Shown here: positions 21,301-31,528 of the stretch, in pieces
How positions within the stretch are numbered: the stretch's first letter is position 1
Layout: each line of letters begins with the position of its first letter
Source: Chalciporus piperatus
Lineage: Eukaryota; Basidiomycota; Agaricomycetes; Boletales; Boletaceae
NCBI GenBank assembly: GCA_038093975.1
Contig: JBBPTG010000086.1
Location: forward strand, 50,870-114,869
Direction of reading: 5' to 3'
DNA: 64,000 bases
Program-made: the position numbers and the translations under genes
The notes under the pieces: generated by a model
Database searches by the model: none
What the model saw: only the letters and a program-made list of their open reading frames with translations
What the model was told of the DNA's origin: nothing

Positions 21301-23910
21301 CTTGGGTGTTGACTTCGAGGGGTATATGCTGCACGGCCGAGTCTGAATGCGGCGAGACTACAACGTCGTCTGTCTGTGTAGACATTTCTGAAGTGACCGG
21401 AGGAGCAGGTGCAGGTGCGACAACTTCGGCGTCGGCTTGCACACCAGCCTCGCTCATGACGGGGGGAATAGTTGGGACCAACAATGTGAAGTCGTCGGTC
21501 TGGCAATCGACCTCCTTCGACTCCTTCTCCCCACCGATGATATCGTCTTCAAAGACACTCGACATGCCAATGAATTCTCCAGAAAGCGCGGCAGACAACG
21601 ACTCAGGCTGACCGACAAGCGAAACAGGTCTAGCCTCCTGGAAGGCAGCGCCACCACGCGGACGGCGAGCACCGCCGCGTCCAGAACGCGTAAGAGCGGA
21701 TTGACGGAGAGGACTGGTGCTTGATTGGAAAGAACTGTAAGAAGCTGATTTCCGAAGAACATTTGCAAAGATGGGGTCCATTCCATCGACGCTCGTACGG
21801 TTAGAAGGCTGTGCGAGCGGCGGAGCCTCAAGGCCACGCTGTTGCACTTCCTCCACATCGTCCTTGTCCTCGTCAGACGCGTCAAGGTCAAGGTCATCGA
21901 CGCCATCTTCGTGGAAGGAGCCTGGGATTGAGGGAACAGAGGGGGGCGAAGATTGGACGTCGAGTTCATCGACACCATTTGGCGAAAGGCTGGGATTATC
22001 TTTCTTGAACCGCTCTGCGAGTGAGAACCCACCGCGGCCTCTCCGACCACGACCTGCACCGACACGGTATGGTGTGGGCTTGTGCTTCGGCTTGGAAGTC
22101 ACGGCTGGGGAGGATGTCTCGAGATCTTCGAACAACTCGTCCTCCGGTGGCTCGTTCTCGTCGTGGCCGAGAGAGGCATCAAGTTTACGTTTATAGTCCA
22201 TCCGCATCTCTTTCTCGCGATGTAGGGAGCCCTTGAGCGTCTTGATTTGCCTCTCCGCGTGGAAGAGTCTCTGCTGAAGTGCTTCGATCTCCTTGTTGGG
22301 GTGATTAGACGCGTGGAAGGGACGTGAGGGCGATGGGTCAGGGGAAGCGTCTACCAGATCGTCGAATGAGTCTGGCTGGAAGATAGTCGAGCTGTCCAGC
22401 CTCTTGCGGTTCGTCGAGGCACCCCCAACGGTGAAGACATCATCCTCGTCCGCAGCGACAGGGGTCAAAAAGTCGTTGGCACTCCCCGCACCCGGTGTGA
22501 GGGGTGATCCATACTTGGGCCCAAGCCTCCTGTTAGCCTTCGCGACATCCGCTTTGAAAGCATCAAACGCAGACTGCAAATCTGATTTATCGCGCTGCAG
22601 ACCCGCGGCATGCTTCCGTGCCTGAGCGAACTCGGTATCATGTTTGGCTTTGAATTCTTCCAATGCAGTCTTTACGCGCTCCGCTTCGTTCTTATGTTGG
22701 TCTGCGGATTCACGGGACGTGTTGAGTAGTTTGGTGAGGCGTTTGTGCTCGGACTCGAGTCTCTGGGCGGTGCCCTGAGAGTCGGAAAGCTGCGTGCGGA
22801 GTTCTTGCAAGGTGACTTCGAGATTCCAGTTCTCTTCCTTGAACTTGTCTAATTATGGATTTAGTCGGAAGGAACGGGGGGCTGCCGAAGAATGTACCTG
22901 AGCTTTGTTCCTGTGCATGCAGTGCGGCGCGCAGCGACTCGATGCTCTTTTCGAGATCGTCCCGTTCCTCCTTCATGTCCTGTATCGCCTTATCCCGCTC
23001 TGCCAGAAGACTTTGCAGACGTCGGACCTCGGTCAGCAAACCACTGCCAATTTCAAATGCGAATTCTATGGAGATGATGATTAGCTGTGGTGATGGATTG
23101 CCCGGAACAGAATACGCACCGACGTCATCTGCTCTGTGAGCTGCATTTTTGGCGCGTCGAGATTGGGCAGCGGAAGAAGCGGAGGCCTTGGAGCGTTCTG
23201 GCTCATCTCGTGGAAGATCTCTGATGAGAGCGGACGGCGAAAGCGTCTCCTCTTGGGGATGCTACGACAAGAGTCAGCAACATTAATAAGAAATTGAGGT
23301 TGATAAAACAAAATGGAAAAGAATAAATAAAATGGAAAGTGATTCTGAATAACGCGAGGGACGCGTCATCGTCATCGATTCAGTTGCCCAAACAATAATG
23401 AAATGAGATGCGAGAAATAGACCAATTTGCAAGACAAAGGTTCTCGTTCAACAGGTAGTAACGGGTTGGGAATGAGCGTGGAAGCCACGAGGCGAAGCAG
23501 TCGAGCATGAGCCAAATGAAAACGCATGAAGGCACAAAGTGGGGAATAAGGATATGAAAGAAAAGCACCTCTGAACCAAATGCACTGGAGAGTTGCGAGT
23601 TTTCGAGGTCCCAAGCCTTGATAGTGTCTGCGAGTTCGCGGTAGCGCTCGCGCGCGTCTGCGTCGAGTTCTTCGTCATCACCGCGTTCCGCGTCGAATTC
23701 TTGGAGATGACGGATCTTCTCCTCGAGTTCAATCTGTTGTGCTAGGATGCGTTGACCGAGAGTGCCGGCTTGTTGCAGTTGCTTTTCCTTTTGGTCGAGA
23801 AGGAGTTGTAGGTGGAATTTGCGTTCGCTTGGTGAAGCAAAGGCATTGAGAGAAACGTCGGGTAAGTTTGAAAGAGTGGCAAAGGCGAGACCGTCAGATG
23901 CACTGGCCAT
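18356..23910 (-). CDS. Num1/ApsA/Mcp5-type cortical anchor with C-terminal PH domain
   Basis: Six exons (23910-23569, 23261-23120, 23065-22898, 22848-19345, 19277-19135, 19069-18356) give about 1,670 residues. The N-terminal 300 residues are coiled coil (ERKFHLQLLLDQKEKQLQQA, LTEVRRLQSLLAERDKAIQD). A long acidic, Ser-rich middle carries five QTD-like motifs, then about 115 residues of an EVIKEVE-type heptad repeat (near 910-1025) and Pro-rich stretches. The PH domain (about 1330-1440) reads MIGEFLYKYTRRTIGKGHGE, KRHKRFFWVHPYTKTLYWSS, the signature of the Mcp5_PH family. Such proteins sit at the plasma membrane and anchor dynein and mitochondria for nuclear positioning (yeast Num1, Aspergillus ApsA). 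A His-rich segment lies near the C-terminus. Alternative membership outside this family is unlikely given the PH sequence. Confidence 0.9.
20429..20770 (-). repeat. coding tandem repeat of EVxKEVE/VEVxREVEKP units
   Basis: Within the Num1-like gene the bases repeat every 21-39 nt and encode runs such as VIKEVEVIKEVIKEVEVIRE and EKPVEVVREVEKPVEVLKEV. On the plus strand it appears as recurring CTTGATGACCTCGAC-type units. Such arrays are prone to length change. Confidence 0.85.
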
Positions 23911-24342
23911 CGCTCGAGATGGCCGACAACCAACTCGTCAGAATTTTGTGAATGAGACCCAGCGCGTGGGCGTGGTCGATTTATTGAACGAACGAGTTGC
24001 GAACGAGTCCATCAACCAACCACGACTCCCATACAGAGTAACTCATTCTCACGTCCCTACTCGGCTCATCCCAGTCCTACGCCTCATCGTCCGGCACGGC
24101 GACGAACACACACCGTAGCGTAGCGTACATGGCAGTGTAGACACCATGCGGGCAGCTGGACACGGGACAGTCTGAGTGGAACCAGCATCGGACCATATGT
24201 CAGCATTCTTGGATGACGGCCTCGTCATTCCCGGTGACCGGTCCAGTGATCCCAATTTGTGTTCAGGATCGCACAAGGACCGCAAGCAGTGTACACTGAC
24301 ATTCTATCGCAAGTCCTCCCCAGAGTCCACCGCCAAGACAGA
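23911..24342. promoter_or_regulatory. divergent promoter region
   Basis: The Num1-like gene (minus) and the hydantoinase gene (plus) start 432 bp apart. No clear TATA box is seen, and no other gene is present. Confidence 0.45.
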
Positions 24343-27300
24343 ATGAGTAAACATATCCTACGTCTGGGCGTAGATGTCGGGGGCACTAATACGTATGCTG
24401 TCTATCATGCATCACCCAAGTCGCGCGAATCAGTCGCTGATAACACCCTATCAGGGATGCGGTCCTGTTGAACATATCAGAGGGATCTCAGAGAGGTCAA
24501 GTTCTCGCGTCTGCTAAACACCCGACCACCCCAGATGTCACGCAAGGCATCCAGAATGCCATAAAGGACGTCCTCAGTCAAGTCCCAGAGACAGATGTCC
24601 AAGCGATCTCGATTGGAACAACGGTACGCGACTTTACATGTCTAGCTACTGGCAGATGTGCTTATATGCGCGGATCAGCACTTTGTAAACGCACTCGTCG
24701 AGAGAAACAGAGCCCGACTCGATCGTGTGGCTGTCATCCGTCTTTGTGGGCCATTTACCCATGGGACACCACCATTTGTTGGCTTTCCAGCAGACTTGAA
24801 GCATAGTAGGTCCCTCCGAAACTTTAAACGAACCGTACTTGACGGCTGACCTGTAACAGTTCTTAAAGGTCCCTGCTTTCTCGTCTCTGGCGGGTTGCAG
24901 ATTGATGGAAGCGAGATCGCGAGCGTCAACGCCACTGAGATTGAGTCGGCCTGCGAGAAGATCGAGAAAGAGGCACGTTTTTTTCATGATACCTATCAGT
25001 TTTCCTTTTCTGTAGTTGGCACCGCGTGCATCGTACTAAACGTAACTGCACCCAAAGGATATCCACGTAGTTGCGATCATCTCGGTATTTGCCCCCATCG
25101 ATTTCACTCTCAAACAGGAAGAACACGTCGCTTCGATCGTACGAGCCAAACTACCACACCTGGACGTCGTGTGTTCCAAGGACGTGGCTCACATTGGCCT
25201 CCTTGAACGCGAGAACGCAACCATTCTCAACGCCTCGCTTCTTAGGTATGCAAAGAAGACAGTGGCAGGCTTCCAGAAAGCAGCACGCGCATTACATCTA
25301 AGATGCCCTGTGTTCATCACGAGTAACGACGGTACCTTACTCAACTGCGCCCAGGCTGCCAAATTACCCATTCGGACGTTGTAAGTACCAAAACGCTGTG
25401 CATCCGATGAGCCTTCGTTCAATTCAGCTGATATGATCTCTGATCGAAATTCACAATTGGAATGATTGCACAGCTCTTCTGGTCCCACCAATTCGATGAG
25501 GGGTGCTGCGTTTCTGGCGTCTCTCGAGTCTGACATCGCCAAACAATCCGCATTGGTGGTCGACATAGGAGGCACAACTGTTCGTCCGTCTTCCCTTTTA
25601 ATTGCCCCCGCTGATTCTATAACGGATGCAATCCTCAGACGGACATCGGCATGCTTCTGTTTGTGTTCATCCTTTTTGAGTCAAACCTTCTTGGGCTCTG
25701 ACAGCACCCCTGATCTGAAGGCCCAGCGGGTTCCCTCGGCAAGCTGCAGCCCACCATGAACTCTGTGGGGTTTTACTCAATTTCTCGATGCCTCATGTCA
25801 CCAGGTAACTGGTCACGTTTTTCCTTCCCAAAACTTTGTGTCGTCTCAAATTTCCGCTCTAGCATCGGTCTCGGAGGTGGCTCTCTTGTTCGCCAGGATT
25901 CTCACACCAAACAGGTAACCATTGGCCCAGACTCGGTCGGACACCGAATCACCTCCGAAGCACGTATTTTCAACGGTGCGACACTTACTGCTACAGACAT
26001 CGCCGTCGCTGCTGGTCGCGCGTCCATCGGGGACGTTTCCCGTGTAGCGGGCCTTGATGAATCGGTGATTCATAGCGCGCAGAAGGCAATCAAGAGCATG
26101 CTGCAGAATACGTTGGATGCGATGAAGACGTCAGCGACGGACATCCCCGTATATCTCGTCGGCGGAGGATCGATTTTAGCACCTGATGAACTCGCTGGAG
26201 TTAGTCAAGTGCATAGGTTCCCGCATTACGATGTTGCAAACGCGGTTGGTGCTGCCATTGCTCAGGTGAGGGTGACCCGGGCCTTGTTACGGTCGCGTTT
26301 TGCGTTGGGGGCGATGACTCACGGACGGGAGAATACAGATATCTGGTACGGTCGACTCGTTCGAAGACATATCGTCTTCGCCCGTGTCTGAAGTCAGGAA
26401 GGCTGTGGAAACAAAAGCAATCGCTCGTGCGGTCGCTTCTGGTGCAGACCCACATCACGTCTCTATTGTGGAGAGTGAGGTAATACCCATCGCATATACC
26501 ACCGGACGATGCCGCTTCTATGTCAAAGCCGCAGGTGACTGGAGCGGAGACGCGATTCCTGACGAAGTGGATGAGGATGCCCTTGGTTCCAGCTCAACTA
26601 GCGAGGACACTGCACCTCTTGCTCCGACAGCATCAGACGCTGTTCCCGAAGGCACCGTTTCGTTGGACACGGCTGCGGATATCCTTGCCTACAAGCCCGA
26701 GGTGAAAGACAGGCAGTGGTATATATCCGAAATCGACCTCGAGTGGATAGCGGATGGATGCTATGTCCTGGGCTGCGGAGGTGGTGGTTCACCGCTGCAT
26801 ACCTTCCTCGAGCTCAGGGAGATGGTGCGGGCAGGCGAAGTCATCCGCGTGGTCGATCTGGATTTCCTCTCCCCTGACGCGCTCGTCGGTTGGGGTGGAG
26901 GAATGGGAAGCCCAGAGGTATCTTCAGAGAGATTGCTAGGAAATGAGTGTGTATTCACTTTTTTGTGCATTTCGGTTCGTCCTTCTGAGGATCCTCCCAG
27001 GTACAACGAAGCAAGCGCAGACCTTTGGGAGTTTATGGGGGTAAGTAGGCGAAACAGGATCATGATATCGATGATAGATAACACCTCTCACTCGGACAAC
27101 AGATAACAAAGCCCGGTGCTCTTTGTGCGTTGGAGATCGGTGGAGGCAATGGGATGATTAACGTGAGGGGCGTCTAGTGCGATCGTCATCGTCTCAACCC
27201 TCTTGTGCTAGATGATTATCGCCGCCACAAAGAACTATGACATTCCGATCGTCGATGGAGATTTCATGGTACGCAACCAAGATCACCTCCAAGGCTGTCC

Positions 27301-28493
27301 TCGATAACCCACCTAATTCTTAGGGCCGTGCATATCCAACGGTATGTCATCGCGTAGCCAAAAACGACCCACCGAAATAATGAACTCGACAACTGTACAG
27401 TGGCAGCAAACGACTGCGAACGTGTACGACGAAACAGGTCGTGGGCTAAACCTTCTTCCCAGCGCTATATCGAGCGGGGATGGTAACGTCATGGTTCGAC
27501 CATCTTTTTTCTCATTAAAAGTTTAACCCGACCCCTGATCACGTTACACAGATCATGACCAAGGCAAAGAAGGACACTGACGTCGACGCTTCCTTGCGGG
27601 CAGCCTGCGTCGAGATGGGGTAGGTTATGGCATTGGGGTCGTTGTCTACTTCCATCTTGGGGCTGAAAAAAAATGCTAGGACACACGTAGGACAGGCTAG
27701 TCGGCCGTTGCGGGCGAGTGACTTGGGCGTTTCTATGATTGTGAACACGGTATCGCTGAGCTGGCGCATCGGGAGAGCCATTGCTCTTGCGCGAAAGCAG
27801 TCCAACATTGGACAGATTGGACAGGTTATTGTCGATGCCGTTGGCGGCCCAAGTACAGCGAGGGTGCTGTTCAGTGGGAAGATTGTGGACATTCGCAGAA
27901 AGTATGTCTTCCCGTGCCATCAGGGCGACGATCCTGATTACCTTCCAGGTTGTACAAGGGACATACAATTGGCGAGGTAGTCATCGAGGCGTTGTCCGCG
28001 GACGAGGAGGATTTGGACAGGCCCAAAGAGAAGTTTTCGGGAACATTGACAATACCATTCAAGAACGAAAACCTGTACGCGCAGCATACAACACAGGATG
28101 GTCAAATAACGGTACCAAATCGCTGAATTCTCTCACCGCAAGAATACCCTCTGACTATTAATCTGGCTTGTAGATGCTGGCAACCGTTCCTGATCTGATC
28201 GCAGTGTTGGATGCACAGAGCGGCTCAGCGCTAGGCACGCCACAATACAAATACGGGTTGAGAGTGCTGGTCCTCGGAATAACGGCTGCACCTCAATGGA
28301 CGAACACGCAAAGAGGACTCGAGCTTGGTGGACCGAGCGCATTCGGGTCAGTATATCGTTTCCTGTGCAGGACTCCGCTGTCAGATTTATTGACTGAGCA
28401 TGCAGCTTTCCGAACATCCAATACGTGCCGCTTGGGGTGTACTGTAAACCGCGATCGGTGATCGAGGAGTATCAGTCTGCCGGGAGGGCGTAG
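24343..28493 (+). CDS. hydantoinase/oxoprolinase A fused to DUF917
   Basis: Twenty exons give 991 residues: 24343-24392, 24455-24623, 24679-24805, 24860-24976, 25071-25380, 25474-25579, 25639-25658, 25721-25804, 25863-26265, 26339-26946, 27001-27040, 27103-27162, 27212-27268, 27324-27341, 27401-27493, 27552-27619, 27680-27901, 27949-28111, 28174-28346, 28406-28493. The N-terminal half is the ATP-binding hydantoinase A fold (ILRLGVDVGGTNTDAVLL, TSNDGTLLNC, SSGPTNSMRGAAF, VDIGGTTTDIGMLLPSG, GLGGGSLVRQ). The C-terminal half is DUF917 (LGCGGGGSP, WGGGMGSPEV, EIGGGNGM, GDFMGRAYP, SSGDGNV). The fusion is known in fungi; it presumably acts on hydantoin- or oxoproline-like rings in the cytosol, but the substrate is not defined by sequence. 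Two exons are only 20 and 18 nt. The donor after exon 4 (GTTTTT) is weak. Confidence 0.88.
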
Positions 28494-29688
28494 CAATATA
28501 CTACCTCTCGAACGAAATACAACTCGCAAATCTATGGTACTCAAACATTGCTGGGTACGAATGTGGCACGTCTTCTGTCAACTTCTTTGTGTCTCCGCTC
28601 GAGAACGCCCTATACCCGGGTTCTCTATTGAAGGGCTTCCTCCCCCTTCTCTGTCTACCACTTTTTTTTTTCGCATGGGGCCCTCTTCGAATTTCTTTGA
28701 CCACGAGGGAGGTCGTGGGCATTTCCCCACACGGAATCTTCGTCCGAGTCGTTCCACGTTCTCAAGCATAACCGAATTGAGAGATGTTCTTATATCCTCC
28801 ATCATTTCGCATTGTGTCGAACGACTACCGAGACGGGATGGCGCAGGACGGCGCTTCCGTTCCTTCGGACCAATTACGCGCGCGCGCGCGCGCCTAGCCA
28901 TTCACGCCATCAACGGCCTTCTCTGATATATGAATATTGTTGACACAGAAGCTACTACCCGTTCCCTTCCTTTCTTTTCTTGGAGATCTCCATATCACCC
29001 CATGTGTGAGATCTTTTCACTTTGCGGTGGCGGATTGATCATCATCGTGAGGAGGTCACATATCCAAGCAGGGAACCAGCCTATGGCATGCTTGGGCTTT
29101 TTTGGTGAGCGCATGACTCGCTCCCCTGCCGGCTTCTGCGTATCGCATCCCATGGCGAGAGGCGGTTGCAGACGATCGTTCGAAACGAACGCTCGTTGTC
29201 ACTCCTGCTACGCATGAAGAAGCCAAGTGGCGTCTCTTGAAATCGAGATCCATAAATGGGATGGGGTGGTGCCAAAACCCTGATCTGCTTCGACGAAGCG
29301 CTAAGCTGTCTGAGCGGAAATTGCATCGTTTTCTGATCGTATTCCACACACGCAGCAAGTCTAGCATGTGGGTCGCGTTTTAATGATACAGCAGAGGTTG
29401 ATACATTAATCTACGTGACTGATCGTGGGCGTGAGCTTGAAGTCGAGCGTGAAATCCAAGGCTACCGGTACGCAGTGAAAAAAAAAAGGCTGAAGGGATT
29501 GCGTTCAACATCAAAGTCCATCATGATCATGATTGCGAGTCGCATAGAATTACGACGAAGCGGAACCAAGTACGTGAAATCAAAAAAACAACATTGCAAA
29601 TCGTGAGTGGGGGAAACTTGAAGAGTACTACTAGTTCCCGCAAATAGTGTATGCACAAAAAGCGATGCTATCAAAGCGTCAAAATGAA
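28494..29688. other. 1.2-kb intergenic region between convergent genes
   Basis: The hydantoinase and MFS genes end facing this region. Open frames here (for example 28534-28926 plus and 28578-28901 minus) are mutual shadows with no family resemblance. A CG dinucleotide run lies at 28877-28893. Confidence 0.5.
28877..28893 (+). repeat. CG dinucleotide run
   Basis: Eight and a half CG units in a gene-free interval. Such runs are uncommon in methylated genomes because they decay quickly. Confidence 0.8.
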
Positions 29689-31528
29689 TCAGGCCTTCTG
29701 GGAGGCCTGTCTTGCTGCTATCCGTCTTCGTTTCCAAGCGGGCGTAAAGTCTACGTTTCGAAGCATGACCACTGCTACGGCGTAGATGACACCAAAGCAG
29801 ATGGCAGGAATCGTGCCAAGGTGATAAGCCTTGACGAGGGCATCGAGGATCTGATTCTCGTACTGGGGATACTGTGCGTGGTCATCCGCAAGCCCGAGGC
29901 CTTGGTCAACGAGGGAAGCGGGGAGTTGTCCTTTGAGTGATTGCGTGAAAGTTGTTTCGTATACAGCCGTGAGGAGTGCCGTGGCGAACGTTCCACCAAG
30001 CGTTCGGAGAAATGAGAGGAAACCACTGATGCCAGCGATCTGATGTGGTTCAACTGACATAGGCCCAACCACCAGAGAAGGCTGGTAAAGCAACCCAGAC
30101 GCTATGCCAGTGAACACTGAGTACCCGATGGTTCGTGCGACCGGAGTATACCGCCCGACAACTAGCATCAAGCCACTGCCCAACGCATACAACACACCGC
30201 CGGCTACTCCTATGAGTCGTACCTGGCCGGTGAGCGATAAGATGTTGGCACCGAGGACCGTCGCAGCACCAAGCGTCAGAATCAGCCCGAACATCTGGAT
30301 GCCAGATTCCACCAAACTTGATTCCTTGATGTCGATGAAGTAACGAGGGAGGAAGAAGACAGATCCGAAGAACCCTGCTCCAGTGAGAAAGTTGATGAGA
30401 CATGTTATGGGAATGTTCGGTTTCCGGAACAGGGTGATATCGACGATGGGGTGCTCGGCCACTTTGAGTTCGTACCACACAAAGACGGGTATGAGACCTC
30501 CGCCAACGACGAATAGAGCGATGATTGGTGCCGACTAATCTCGAACATTGATGAGCGCCGAACCCTCAAACCTGGAACTACTTACATTCCAAGGAAACAT
30601 CTTGTTGCCCATCTCTATCGCGATACATATCATGCTGGATATCGCAACCGCGAGGACGGAGCCAATGTAGTCCACTTCTCCCAGTTGAGCGAGGAGACCA
30701 ACGCGTTGTTGTCGATGGGGAACGGGATAGTGAAGGCTGACTGATCCGACGCCCAGAGTTATCCCAATGAGTATCAGGGTGATCCAGAAGATCCACCTCC
30801 AATCGGTGTCGACAGATATGAGAGCACCCAGGACTGGTCCTATCGCCAATCCAATGGCGGATGAGAGAGTGAAGTAGCCAAGCCACAACCCTCGTGTGTC
30901 TGCCGTTGTCAGATCCAAGATAATAATCACTCCGACCGACTGCCTCCCCGCAGCACCAATACCCTGAAGAAGACGGGCTCCAATCAAAGAGTTCATGGAC
31001 TGGGAAAGAAATATCTTTGTCAGACAAAGAACCGCGTTTCACGCGATCGAGGGGACGAAGGATACCCACCGTGGCTAACCCGCACCACAAAGTGCCAGCT
31101 CCAAAAATAAACATCGTGCCGAGCAATACTTGAGCGCGACCAAAGATATCGCTGAACTTTCCAAGCAGAGTTTGTGTAACGGTGAAACCCAAGAGGTATG
31201 CAGTTGCGATCCAGTTCTGGTTGGCAAGGTCATTGAAGTCTGCACTTATGACATGCATTGCGGTGGTCGCGGTGGTTTCGTTGAGGTAGGCAGTGAAGTT
31301 ACCGAGCCACAAACTGGACATGATCAAGAAGAATCGGAGACGGGTTACGACCACGGCTGGGCGTGGATTTTGAGATGAGTCCACCTGGGCCTTGGGGTGG
31401 TGGTTCTGAGAGGATTGCGCTGATGACGAAGGGGGGGAAACGACCGCCTTCTTCTCCTCGGAAAGTGCCTCTACGCTATTGTTCACGGTCGCACATTGCG
31501 ATAGAGTATGTGTTGGGGAGGTGGTCAT
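29689..31528 (-). CDS. MFS transporter, DHA2-type with 14 helices
   Basis: Three exons (31528-31070, 30999-30586, 30534-29689) give 572 residues. After a hydrophilic N-terminus of about 60 residues comes LRFFLIMSSLWLGNFTAYLN, then NWIATAYLLGFTVTQTLLGK with the motif-A loop GKFSDIFGRAQVLLG, and GARLLQGIGAAGRQSVGVII, the motif-C-like region of drug:H+ antiporters. Later helices include GLAIGPVLGALIS and GAGFFGSVFFLPRYF. The pattern is the 14-helix DHA2 branch, which exports drugs, siderophores or fungal metabolites at the plasma membrane. The substrate cannot be told from sequence. It has no biosynthetic genes beside it. The ATG chosen is the first after in-frame upstream sequence lacking a good start context. 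Confidence 0.9.

Noticed and set aside
20306..21346. 346-codon plus-strand open frame (rich in Leu, Asp and Phe)
   Set aside because: It is the exact antisense of the EV-rich repeat and acidic region of the Num1-like gene. Its repeated Leu-Asp pattern is only the mirror of the Glu-Val repeat.
28578..28926. Plus and minus open frames over the CG-rich part of the 28.5-29.7 kb gap
   Set aside because: They are complementary shadows driven by Arg-rich codons in a CG-rich stretch, with no recognisable domain.
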